A DNA stretch of 64,000 nt, taken from positions 744,001 to 808,000 of the forward strand of contig NZ_CP083582.1 of assembly GCF_020091585.1 (NCBI RefSeq), written 5' to 3'. The position numbers were made by a program, and so were the translations under genes. Under the pieces are notes generated by a model. The model did not search any database, was not told the DNA's origin, and saw only the letters and a list, made by a program, of their open reading frames with translations. Of the stretch, positions 38,901 to 47,281 are shown in pieces (positions within the stretch are counted from its first letter, which is position 1; each line of letters starts with the position of its first letter). This DNA comes from Kovacikia minuta CCNUW1. Its GTDB lineage: Bacteria; Cyanobacteriota; Cyanobacteriia; Leptolyngbyales; Leptolyngbyaceae.

Positions 38901-39595
38901 ATTCTTTGCTCTTGAATCCCATTTGCATAGATAATGGTTTGGGTTGAATTTAAATGGTTTGCTTCCGATTTTTGATTTAAGAATAGATTGGTTAAGTCTT
39001 GCTGATGCAATGGGTCAAGGTGAGTGTTTTGGTTGAATCTAGCGTAGCAGGTTCCATTTTCTGCCCGGAGTCGCAGGGTTTGATTTTGAATATCAGAATC
39101 GTAGTAGAGCCACTGATCTGAACCAGGTGGACGTATTCCTGTGCATTGTCCTGTGGCATTGTAGGCGTAGTGCGTTTCCTGCGTGGTGCCTTGAATGGTT
39201 TGTTGCAACAAAACTGGACGATGCCGCTGATCATATTGAATGACCGTCACGCCATCCGGATTGGCAAACCGAATGAAATCAGTTCCCCGATCGTAGGTGG
39301 CAACGTACCCCTGATTGTCAGACACCGTGCACAGGCGATCGCAATCATCGTAGGTAAACTCATGAGTCATGCCTGAGGCGGTTTGTTGCCGAATTAAATT
39401 GTTGCGATCGTCGTAGGCGAAGGTTTGGCAGGAGCCATCGGGGTAGCAGACCTGGGTCAGATTACCGCGATCGTCGTAGGTGTAGGGAGTGGGGTGTGGG
39501 GTAGGGGGTGTGGGGTGTGAGGGAGTGGGGGAAGGGGAGGGGGATTCTGTCGCCAGGGGCAGATTCATGCCGAACAGGGAAATGACTTTTTGCAT
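35990..39595 (-). CDS. RHS-repeat protein with zincin-like (HExxH) domain and C-terminal Ig-like domains; candidate CIS cargo
   Basis: 1201 residues. After a Pro/Ser/Thr-rich lead (heptamer-encoded), RHS/YD repeats run from about residue 40 to 525, for example YDDRGNLTQVCYPDG. The RHS core ends with FGVRDYDPESGCFLTPDSYT and NRYAFCLNDPINHIDLDGH, the usual border before a toxin domain. Next come two hydrophobic helices (about 575-620), then HHEMQHVFQYSMLGPLFLI with an HExxH metal motif at residues 709-713 and a candidate third ligand, Glu744, in YFERNAG. From about 790, three or more Ig-like domains follow (IPPYKFEISNRESNGSTIDN is one). No signal peptide. GGAGG precedes the ATG at 39595, and the gene starts 11 bases after the rod gene. 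It is the last gene of the CIS locus. Confidence 0.85.
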   Translation of the reverse strand: MQKVISLFGMNLPLATESPSPSPTPSHPTPPTPHPTPYTYDDRGNLTQVCYPDGSCQTFAYDDRNNLIRQQTASGMTHEFTYDDCDRLCTVSDNQGYVATYDRGTDFIRFANPDGVTVIQYDQRHRPVLLQQTIQGTTQETHYAYNATGQCTGIRPPGSDQWLYYDSDIQNQTLRLRAENGTCYARFNQNTHLDPLHQQDLTNLFLNQKSEANHLNSTQTIIYANGIQEQRMMDAYARIKQIRVIPINNQSNIELSYQFNQPLQIEQIGANQFQYDQEGRLSTVQVSHKSTRYHYSSHHNRIKTETETGTSYFDYDNCDRLLTLIPPNAPKIEYDYDQEGNRIRKRSGDRLTEYHYNSNAQLSAVWQDGMCLVQYAYDALGRRVRRVAGDSVTLYFYDLNGQLLAETDENGQVKVTYLWLGLRCLGRIDGAIGATATEFYHTDHSGSAWAVSDRQGNLTRVQTVHPFGEDQSPLFTRKFRDPITGFYDFGVRDYDPESGCFLTPDSYTFAPDDWRLLVDHRRTIWGDRPSPQPILDRWQKQPQLLNRYAFCLNDPINHIDLDGHSAWWFLLTIPSSVTWAIPNTALALVLVVGNFLFEILGIIVWACICLGKLDCAFEHYPWGKREPANPFDLKERAHFWLGLDGSTRLGVPWALLNGSFFVWRPFTLGSVVFIQDSDDNGHEGDTTSRFVVPKDIDVQLNRLDGLRHHEMQHVFQYSMLGPLFLIPVYPLSLIGGGQKGSYFERNAGANSGDVYQTVVEAEEEKVFVGEFTRIVCTDKVFAPSPTGPTTPTSVTFAITPAVTVGPATAGGTLNPGVRPHQINLDAKNTLPVRVVNGAGFYFHSLQAGKFTVSGTGSLSSSTETVEITVKEVEVKFDASVFVCDKQTVKIKGDSKATYTLRAKTINSGGTVDGANRIYTAGNAAGTDTLEIVAKYDPNSAVFKQYGDNGLATHQYVVKTIDIQVQEPTITPDATEIFVGGVVTFSINHPPKSGTVNAPATVPGSQFNLKKRQLIAGKGPIAADATEVVTFDYGCKTYPVSIKVKPFTATIAPNPVDGGATAQVTVTGGVPPYKYTISVANSRGGEVDKNGKYTAGSCDVQQVDTITITDRDGDGGRARVQITVNPMTVRAEAASVRFGNKTRVIAEKGIPPYKFEISNRESNGSTIDNQGQYTAGTTPGSDTITVTDSQKVRLTVVIIVTP

Positions 39596-39606
39596 AAAAA
39601 CCTCCG

Positions 39607-42600
39607 CTATTGGGGAACGGCACCAAGCATTTGATTCAGGGCTTGTTCGGCTTCATCCAGAACTTTGTTGAGATCACTGCGAATGCGAGCAACCGATCGC
39701 TTCAATGCTTCCAAAATGCCACCCACATCGACATCTTTGAGGGCAGTTTGAATTTGGGCAAAGGCGTCATGTAAGGGTTGTTTCAGGGTGATGGTTGGAT
39801 TGAGGGTACTGACGAGATCTAGAATTTGTTTCCATTTATCCGCGATCGTTCCCTTCAATTGCTTCAGGCTATTGATGATGCCTTCCAGGGTATTACCAAG
39901 AGCGGCAAGTTGTTCAGCCAGGTTCAGATCTGCCAGAATCACTCGTGGATCTAAATTCCTCAAGGCAGTTCGGATGGGCTGAAAGGCGATCGTTTCCAGT
40001 TCAGCAATAATCGATCCAGGATTGAGGGTGGCAAGCTGTGCTTTTAAGGGCGCAAAAAGGGTTTGAAAGGCATCCTGTAGTAGGGTGGGAAAGAAGGCGG
40101 TGGCGCTGGTTCTCAACGCTTCTAGCAATTTGGTCAGGAGGGCGTGGGGATGCAGACGTTCTAGCACAGTGGTGACGGGTAAATTATCTCGCAATGGCTC
40201 ATACACAAAATCAAACAGGGTTTCGACAACCTGCGGCATAAACGTACCCGTGGTGGTTTTGAGCGTGTCTTTGAATTTAGGTAACTCGGCTGCCAGAACA
40301 CTGCCAAACTGGTTCACCTTTGACAACAATTGTCCAAATTCCTGGTTCGCCTGAGTTGCCAGTTGCGCCGGATTGAGGGTTTGCAGTTGCGCTTTGAGGT
40401 TTTCAACCGTCAATTCCTGCCGCAGAAAGTCGGGAATTAGTGGGTTTACTTTGGTTTGGACGGAGGCAAAGTCGGGCACCAGTGTAGAGAAATCGATCGC
40501 CGCTTGAAATTCAGAAATTTGCTGATTCAGATTTTGCAGGGTAGAACGCACCGGGTTCAGGAGTGGGTCGGGATTGATCGCAAATACCAATTCCGCAGTC
40601 GTATTGTAGTTTGGCTGCAATTCGGCTTTGACCTGAATCGAGTCGATCGCATCAAAGGACAAAAGCAAATCACTGTAAGCATCGTAGAAATCAGAAATCA
40701 GCGGAATTTGCTGTCCTAAATCAAATTGGGTCAGGGTGTCCTGCAACCGTTGACCAAGATTCGTGGCAATCTGGTTTGGATCAATGGCGTCAAGGGCATT
40801 GATAAACTGGGTTTGAAGCCGTTGAAATGCCGAGAGAAGCTGGGCGATGGGCACCCGATCGAGCAGACCCATGATTTTGTTGAATAACGTTTCCAGGGGC
40901 TTCAGCACCAGCCCCGGCAAACTGCTGAGTTGGTTGCTATTGGGATCGAGTCCATCCAGGTAGGGTTTTAGCCAGTCCAGGTTGCGAAAATTATCGCTGG
41001 TGGTTTGCAAAGCGGCGATCGCCCGTCCAATCCAATCAGACAGCGATCCTTCTAATTCCTGGATGAAGGGCTGAATATCCAGCCGATCGAGCAATCGGGT
41101 GAGGGCGTCAAATTCTTTGACCAGTGGGGCGAGGAGTTTGGTGGGGGCGATCGCGTCCAGGGCGTTGTTAACCTGCTCCAACGGTTGCAATAGCGGCTCA
41201 ATCACCTGATCCAGATCCAGCCCCAGCATATCCTGTTTGACATCCTGAAGTTCCTGAATCAGAGGCGTGAGTAACTTGGCAGGATCAATCTGGGTCAGCG
41301 CTTTTTGCATTTGCTCAAAGGGAGCTTGCAGGGGTGCCAGCAAGGTGTCCGGGTTGTACTGCCCAATTTTATCCAGTAACCCCTGGTAGCCCTGCCCAAT
41401 CCCATCCAGCAGAGGGCTAGGGTCAATTTCATCGAGTGCCTGCCCCAACGCCTGCTTCACCGGGTCGAGGTCAATTTCGAGCAAAACGCTGGCACTCACC
41501 CGAAATGCCGATGCCTCTACCTCCGAAAGGGCAGATAGCTTGATTTTTGCCAGTTGCTCCTCAACGGATTCCATCAGCTCAAATGCAGGGGCGGCTGCCT
41601 GCCGCAGGTCAATTTTGTCAATTTGATCGCGCAGTCCATTAATTTGCTGAACAGCTGCACTCAGTTGGGGTTGAAAGCGGTTGAGTAGATCTTGGATGGC
41701 TGCGATCGCAGTCAGCACCCGATCGCGAAATCCGCCCAGGGGGATGGCGTTCAAGCCATCGCTGACTCTGGTGATCGACCCATTGAGCAAACCACCCACC
41801 TGATCGCCTGCCTGGGTGAGGGCAGCAAGACCCTGATTCAGTTTGGCGGGAATCTGTTTCAAGGTTTCTCCCACCTGTTGAATTTTGCTGGCAATCTCAT
41901 TCACACCGGCTCGAATCGATTCAAAGGCAGTGATGATGCCATCCCGAAGTTGCTCCAGGTGCAAACTGGTGATTAATCCACCCAGATCTTGAAATGGCTT
42001 CAAAAAATCAGTGCGAATGTCGTCAAAGCCCTGTTCCTCCAGGATAGATCGCAGGGAATCATTCAGTCCGTTAAGGTTCTGCGCCAGTTGTTGCGGCGTT
42101 AGCTGGTCAAGCAATTGGCTCAAAAACCGGATCGGTTCCAACACCTGATCGATAAAGACATCTGCCTGTGCCACCTGGATCGAAGGTAGATTGGTGAAAG
42201 CGGAGCGAAGGTTGGTCAGCAGGGGAGCAGGGTTAAGATTCGCTAATTGAGATTGGAAGGCACTTGCCAAACTATTCACCAGGGATACGATCGCCCCCAT
42301 GCTGGTTTGAATCGTTCTGAGTGCGGCATTCACCGCTTCAAAGTTGCTGACGCTATTGGGGTCAAGCTGGCGCAACAATTGGGTTGCGCTGCTCAATTGG
42401 GCGATCGTCTGCTGCATCTGGTTGCGAAACTGATTCAGTTGGGTGGGATTCACCAACTGATCAATTTGCCCGTAAAACCCATTGATGGTTGCCAGGGGTT
42501 GACTCAGCAGATTGAGCGGAACCCCCAAAAAGCTGCGTGCCAGAAAATCTGCGATCGCCTCCGGGTCGATCGGAATTTGGGCTTCAAACTGTTGCACGGT

Positions 42601-43057
42601 GGTAATGAAGGTTTGAAGGAGTTGAATTGATTCCGTCGGAATGATCCCCTGGAACCGGGTTAGTAGCGAATTGATGAATTGCTCCGGATCACCAGAGCGG
42701 GCAAACACGGCGCTTTTCACATCCACCAACCGACCGTCCACCACCAACGCCGCTCTTGCGGGTTCCAGTAGCGATTGCATATCGGTTAAGCCCTGCGCAA
42801 AGGTTTGCAGGGCGGGGATATCGGGGTTAGTGAGGGAGCCAGAAAGGGAGGCGATCGCCTCATTAATCGGTTTTCCCAACGTTGCCAGATCATCGGGGAT
42901 GCACCGTTCGGATGGTGCTAATTCCACTGGTGAGTGCCTGGGTCAAATTCTCCGGTCGCTCCAACGGCAGTGTAGCGGTCGAGAATTTAGCAGACACATC
43001 CACTTGCACATCAAGAACCTGCGTCAGGTCGGGAAACTGAGAAAGAATACCAGCCAT
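39607..43057 (-). CDS. Long helical repeat (rod) protein of CIS locus; possible tape-measure or anchor (frameshift near 42897)
   Basis: A first frame (ATG at 43057) encodes MAGILSQFPDLTQVLDVQVD and ends HPR. Deleting one base in the CCCC run at 42895-42898 joins it to the 1106-residue frame (PDDLATLGKPINEAI). The product would be about 1150 residues, almost entirely amphipathic helix. Motifs of the type (L/I)(D/N)P-x-x-L-L-x-P-L recur, for example IDPAKLLTPL, IAPTKLLAPL, YNPDTLLAPL, INPDPLLNPV, LDPRVILADL, spaced about 35-45 residues. No signal peptide or membrane segment. I do not recognise a family. Its length and helical nature would fit a tape-measure, but its position next to the RHS gene would also fit an anchor or delivery rod. 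Confidence 0.65.
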
Positions 43058-43060
43058 CGT

Positions 43061-43840
43061 CTAGCCCTCCACGATCAGGTTGATATCGACAGGATGCGCT
43101 GCCGAGCCGGTGCGACCCGGACTGAGAATGCGTTGAATGGGTGCCCCTTCCTCTGATCCCAGAGTGCGGGTGGCTTTCAATTCGGTTTCGGATTCCAGCA
43201 CCAGTAAGTGTTTGCCATCTTCCGATCGATTGCCCTGAAGCAGCTTCAGGGTTTTAATCTGAACCATTGCCCCATAGTCGCCCTGTTGATAGGCAGCACG
43301 GGCAGTTTCAATCAGGCGATCGCGGTTCAGTTCCAGAATGGCGATCGCCAGTGCCGCCGCCTCATCCAGTTGGGTCGGATTGGTGGATTGCAGTTGCACC
43401 ATCACGGTTTGGAGTGCTTTGAGGCGTGTGAACACAGCGGTCACTCCGTAAAGCGCCTGCACACCTGTGACATCGGTGAGCGATCGATTGGGGCGCAGGT
43501 TGAGGGAAAACGAGCGGGAATCCACCTGATCCCACCGTACCTCATCCTCCCGCAGGGGCAGGAGGTCGCCCCCCGTTAGCTTCAGGTACACGCGACGGGG
43601 TAACGGATAGGGAGATTGGGTCAGTGCGTAGGGTCCGGCAGGATTGTTTCCATTCCAGGGAAACTGGTCGGTGCGATCGTCGGGACGAGGCTCGCTAATC
43701 CCCCCATCGGTTGCATATTGATCGATTTCAAATCGATCGCCGATCACACTCAACTGTACCGGGGGATTGGAGCCACCCAATAGGCCTGGCATCAGTTCCT
43801 TGAGTAAGGTTTCGACGGTGCTATGGAGGTTTCCGATCAT
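43061..43840 (-). CDS. Uncharacterised CIS-locus protein
   Basis: 259 residues from the ATG at 43840, with AGGAG eight bases upstream (a longer frame opens at 43897). The product begins MIGNLHSTVETLLKELMPG, then a Pro/Asp-rich linker (EPRPDDRTDQFPWNGNNPAG). A mixed domain with YLKLTGGDLLPLREDEVRW and LQALYGVTAVFTRLKALQ follows, then a helical part. I do not recognise the family. The N-terminal helix is faintly like those of CIS cap proteins (DUF4255), but this is not enough to name it. It ends 3 bases before the rod gene ATG, so the two are coupled. Confidence 0.5.
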   Translation of the reverse strand: MIGNLHSTVETLLKELMPGLLGGSNPPVQLSVIGDRFEIDQYATDGGISEPRPDDRTDQFPWNGNNPAGPYALTQSPYPLPRRVYLKLTGGDLLPLREDEVRWDQVDSRSFSLNLRPNRSLTDVTGVQALYGVTAVFTRLKALQTVMVQLQSTNPTQLDEAAALAIAILELNRDRLIETARAAYQQGDYGAMVQIKTLKLLQGNRSEDGKHLLVLESETELKATRTLGSEEGAPIQRILSPGRTGSAAHPVDINLIVEG

Positions 43841-43936
43841 GGGGTAAGCTCCTGGGGGAGGGAAAAGGCAGAAGGGGGGAGAGGTCAAAGGGACCAAGGG
43901 GCAGGGCGTAGGTGAGCAAAAATAAAAGGTGGGTTT

Positions 43937-43972
43937 TAGATCCCCGACTTTTCCAAAAAAGTCGGGGATCTA
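43937..43972. repeat. Perfect palindrome TAGATCCCCGACTTTT…
   Basis: Arms TAGATCCCCGACTT and AAGTCGGGGATCTA with a 10-base loop, 4 bases after the Toprim-S74 stop. On the minus strand, it is followed by AAAACCCACCTTTTATTTTT, so it may terminate part of the transcript. A related copy is inside the gene at 54179. Confidence 0.65.
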
Positions 43973-43976
43973 GGGA

Positions 43977-44888
43977 TTACAGCGATCGTCGTTTCTTGTC
44001 GAGTTGGGTTTCCAACATTTCGAGTTTTGTTTCTAAGTTCTGACACTGTTGTTGCAGGGTTTGACTTTGGGCGCTCAGGGTTTTGAATGATTCCACCGAT
44101 AGGGCTTCAAAGCCTCTAATCGTTAGCGTTTTGAACTCATTTCCTTCCCCCTCTACCCACTCTGGAAACACCGACTCCACTTCCTGGGCAATCAATCCCA
44201 CCTGAACGCCCGTCAGGTTGCCCTGGGTTTCTGGTTCCTTCCACTCGTAAAACACCCCCTGGAGTTGTTGGAGGCGATCGATCGCCCCCGTTAAAGGATG
44301 AATATTAACTTTGAGATCGGTTTCGGGCAGGGGATAGTTAAACCGTTCTGCCTGCTCCAATAAGGTGTGAAACTGATCGACTCGTCCCCCCTGTTCCACC
44401 CATTCCGTCAAATCTTTGACGGTTGCAGGCAGAATCATGACCCTGATCTCCGTTGCTTTATTTAATAGCGACAAACCAACATGCTTCAGATGCTCTTGCC
44501 CATAAGAGTCGGTGTCTGGACAAATTACAACGCGTTTGCCCCGCAGCATCTCAGAATATAAATCGCACCACTGACCCGCACCAAAGGGATTGGAGGTTGT
44601 TGCCCAACCGGAAGGCACCAGTTTTCTAGCCGTCTCTGCATCCTTCTCCCCTTCCACAATCAGAACGGTTTCGGCTTGCAAAACCTCTGGTAAGTGGTAA
44701 AGCACGGGTTGTGCCCCTTCAATCCCCCAGAGCCATCCCCCGTTGCCATCGGGGCGACGAGTCCGAAAGCCTTTAGGGACAAACCGGACAATTTGAAACA
44801 GCAGGGAACCATCGCTGTTCTGGTAATCATAAACAGTGGCGATCGTTGCCTGCAAGGGAGGGCGGTGGCGGTAGGGAATGTAGCCCAT
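43977..44888 (-). CDS. TOPRIM (primase-type) domain fused to S74-like tail-fibre chaperone domain
   Basis: 303 residues. The N-terminal 175 or so match the TOPRIM module of phage/plasmid primases: YDYQNSDGSLLFQIVRFVPKGFRTRRPDGNGG, then the first acidic motif TVLIVEGEKDAETARKL, then DxD in RVVICPDTDSYGQEH, followed by DLTEWVEQGG. The C-terminal part is the S74 intramolecular chaperone domain: TDLKVNIHPLTGAIDRL, VFYEWKEPETQGNLTGVQVG and LIAQEVESVFPEW, then a coiled coil. The usual catalytic SDxRLKxx motif of S74 reads TDLKVN here, so self-cleavage may be lost. No frame break is visible. Together with the neighbouring fibre gene it makes a near-duplicate C-terminus. Confidence 0.78.
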   Translation of the reverse strand: MGYIPYRHRPPLQATIATVYDYQNSDGSLLFQIVRFVPKGFRTRRPDGNGGWLWGIEGAQPVLYHLPEVLQAETVLIVEGEKDAETARKLVPSGWATTSNPFGAGQWCDLYSEMLRGKRVVICPDTDSYGQEHLKHVGLSLLNKATEIRVMILPATVKDLTEWVEQGGRVDQFHTLLEQAERFNYPLPETDLKVNIHPLTGAIDRLQQLQGVFYEWKEPETQGNLTGVQVGLIAQEVESVFPEWVEGEGNEFKTLTIRGFEALSVESFKTLSAQSQTLQQQCQNLETKLEMLETQLDKKRRSL

Positions 44889-45013
44889 AGGGAGGGGTGG
44901 GGGGTGGGGGGGTGGGGGGATAAGGATGAGGGATGAGGGATGAAGGATGAAGGATAAAGGATAAAAGTTACCTCATCACCCCCTCACCTCATTACCCCCT
45001 TACTCCTCACCCT

Positions 45014-46039
45014 CTAAACTAATACTTGTAGTTTTTCGGTCAGCAGGTTGAGGCGAGCTTCGAGGGCGTTACAGCGTTGTTTTAGGATTTCGTTTTCTGT
45101 CTTGAGTTGTTTAAACGCTTCCACAGATAATGCTTCAAATCCGCGAATGGTGAGGGTTGCATAGCCCTCGTCATCCACCCCAATCCACTCCGGAAACACA
45201 TTCTCCACTTCCTGAGCGATAAACCCCATCTGAAGCCCGGTCAGGTTTCCCTGTTTTTCCGGTTCTTTCCACTCATAGAAAACGGGTCGCAATTGCAGTA
45301 ATTTCTCCAGAGCGCCAGTCAAGGGCTGGACATTTTTTTTCAACCTGATATCCGAGGAGTTTCCCCATGCTCCGCCCCCCGGTTTAAGGCCATTGCCTGT
45401 TATTGTTAAATTGCCATTCGTGGTGTTTACGAACAATCTCCAGTTGGGTGTTCCACTATTTCCCCAAAAGCCAACCTCCGTGAGGGACTTCATGCCAACG
45501 AAAGCGGCGTCGGCTTCCTGGCGGTAGTACCCGGAAAACCAGATGCCTGCGGTTGGTGCGCCATTCGAGATTTGCCGGACGCGCATTCTGCCGCCCACGT
45601 CCAGTTGGAATATCGGATTTGTGAGTCCAATGCCCACATTCCCTTTGACAATCAGGTTATTTTTACCTGGATTGGCAAAATTGAAGGAATCTGCAACCAG
45701 TACGCCGCCTGCTTTTAAGCCTGAAGCCGAAGGTGAACTGGGGGAATTGATGATGGAAAGGTAGCGATTTTGCTCGGTTGTGCCTGTTCCTGTGAAAATG
45801 GTTGGGCTGGTGCCCGCTTCCAGGGTGAGATTACCACGCACATCCAGCTTAGACGTTGGGCTGGCGGTGCCGATACCAAGGTTGCCGTTGAGGGTGAGGG
45901 AACCGGCGATCGTATCTCCAGCCCGATTGAGTTTGGCATTATCTAACCGAATGACTTCATTGACCGTCTGATTCCAATCCTCCGCACGAATGATATCGCT
46001 ACGAGATTTGGGAAAAGGAGGGGTAGGGGTGATAGGCAT
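45014..46039 (-). CDS. Tail-fibre-like protein with S74 chaperone domain
   Basis: 341 residues. The N-terminal segment (RSDIIRAEDWNQTVNEVIRLDNAKLN) is followed by beta-rich repeats GNLGIGTASPTSKLDVRGNL and NVGIGLTNPIFQLDVGGRM, typical of trimeric fibre shafts. The C-terminus is a peptidase S74 intramolecular chaperone: SSDIRLKKNVQPLTGALEKL carries the Ser-Lys dyad, then VFYEWKEPEKQGNLTGLQMGFIAQEVENVFPEWI and a coiled coil. The S74 domain helps the trimer fold, then cleaves itself off. It likely forms the CIS receptor-binding or surface fibre. Confidence 0.85.
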   Translation of the reverse strand: MPITPTPPFPKSRSDIIRAEDWNQTVNEVIRLDNAKLNRAGDTIAGSLTLNGNLGIGTASPTSKLDVRGNLTLEAGTSPTIFTGTGTTEQNRYLSIINSPSSPSASGLKAGGVLVADSFNFANPGKNNLIVKGNVGIGLTNPIFQLDVGGRMRVRQISNGAPTAGIWFSGYYRQEADAAFVGMKSLTEVGFWGNSGTPNWRLFVNTTNGNLTITGNGLKPGGGAWGNSSDIRLKKNVQPLTGALEKLLQLRPVFYEWKEPEKQGNLTGLQMGFIAQEVENVFPEWIGVDDEGYATLTIRGFEALSVEAFKQLKTENEILKQRCNALEARLNLLTEKLQVLV

Positions 46040-46162
46040 GGTGATCCTTGGAGAGTGATGAGTGATGAGTGATGAATTGAAGATCGAGAGTTAAAGACAT
46101 TGGTTAGAAAGGAGTTTTCATTTTGATTTTCCACTCTTAATTCAAAACTCAAAATTCAAAAT

Positions 46163-46654
46163 TTAGAAGATGATGTCCCAGAGCAGTGTCAGTTTAAACG
46201 CGCTGGTTTTGGTGACGGGTTCAAAAACGACCCGGTTGTACATGATGCCACCGGTGTCAGCGGTGAAAATGGCGGCTTCCTGAAGGGGGGCACTGCCGTT
46301 AGCGTCATTGAAGTCAAAAATGGCGGTAAGGGAAGCTTTGACCCGTCTGACTTCGTTCGGTGTACCCGGATTTTCGATCACGTCGCTGTAGGAAACTTCG
46401 CTAATGGGTTTGCGCGGCGCACGTTCTGCCAGCAGCCCCACCTGATCATCTTTGGCGGAGGTGTTGTCGGTGCCGACGCCAATGTGGGTGACTTTGGTGG
46501 GGGGAGTGCCAGGGATGCCACCAAACAGTTGGGCGACAAGTTGACGTCCAGTTGTGACAATCCGGTTATGATATTGGCGCTCCTGAATCATCTGCCCGGA
46601 TGAATCGGTTAACCGGAGCGTTAATTTTCCCTGCATATCAATTCGTTCTTGCAT
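46163..46654 (-). CDS. Small CIS-locus protein, tail-fibre/baseplate-associated (unknown)
   Basis: 163 residues beginning MQERIDMQGKLTLRLTDSSG, then an RGY-like loop (QLFGGIPGTPPTKVTHIGVG), and a beta-rich C-terminus ending in SAFKLTLLWDIIF. AAGGAG six bases upstream supports the ATG at 46654. The pattern resembles small fibre or collar proteins of phage tails, but I cannot assign a family. It stands between the gpI/unknown gene and the fibre gene. Confidence 0.55.
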   Translation of the reverse strand: MQERIDMQGKLTLRLTDSSGQMIQERQYHNRIVTTGRQLVAQLFGGIPGTPPTKVTHIGVGTDNTSAKDDQVGLLAERAPRKPISEVSYSDVIENPGTPNEVRRVKASLTAIFDFNDANGSAPLQEAAIFTADTGGIMYNRVVFEPVTKTSAFKLTLLWDIIF

Positions 46655-46668
46655 CGATCGCTCCTTGA

Positions 46669-47253
46669 TTACATAAATCCAAAATTGCTGTCAAACGTTG
46701 AGAAGTCAAACACACCTCCTAAGGCAAATGTTTCACCCATGTCCTGGGTTTCAGTGGCTCGATCGAAACTTCCCAATGAGATGGCATCGAGAGCATTGGC
46801 ATCTTCTTGCGCGATCCGGGTTCCGAGGCGAGTTAGCCCTTCGGTCTGGTCGTGTTTTTCCTGGAAATTGAGCGAGAAATGGACATTCCCTCGCACCCCC
46901 GCTGCCTTGGTTTGGTTGACGACTTCCTGAATTCGATCGGGCGGTAAGCCTTCAAAGACAAAAACACTGTCAGTAAAGCCGTAACGAACTGCCAGATCGT
47001 TAATGGCCTGATCCAGAAAATAGGGAACATCAATATCAAACGTCAGGAGTTCGCGTTTACCCCAGCGAAAATCGACCCGAAACTCTGGTAGGTCGAAGGT
47101 ATCGCCACCAAAGCTGCTGATATTGAACAAGCCGCTCTGGGCGCGAAATTTCCATTCGCCCGCCTGTCCACTTGCCTGGGCAAGCACCTGGGGCAGAATG
47201 GGATCGGTATTATCCAGGCTGGCGAAGGCATCGCTGATATCGACGCCATCCAT
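46669..47253 (-). CDS. Uncharacterised CIS-locus protein (possibly C-terminal part of the gpI-like gene)
   Basis: 194 residues from the ATG at 47253. The coding sense continues upstream in the same frame, as SANEDTGKLIALMDGVDISD, without a start codon. If one base is removed at 47287-47288, the preceding gpI-like frame runs on through PFANEDTGKLIALMDGV, giving a single protein of about 414 residues. The domain has mixed secondary structure (FRVDFRWGKRELLTFDIDVPYFLDQAINDLAVRYG). I recognise no family. Confidence 0.5.
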   Translation of the reverse strand: MDGVDISDAFASLDNTDPILPQVLAQASGQAGEWKFRAQSGLFNISSFGGDTFDLPEFRVDFRWGKRELLTFDIDVPYFLDQAINDLAVRYGFTDSVFVFEGLPPDRIQEVVNQTKAAGVRGNVHFSLNFQEKHDQTEGLTRLGTRIAQEDANALDAISLGSFDRATETQDMGETFALGGVFDFSTFDSNFGFM

Positions 47254-47281
47254 CAGGGCAATCAGTTTTCCGGTGTCTTCG

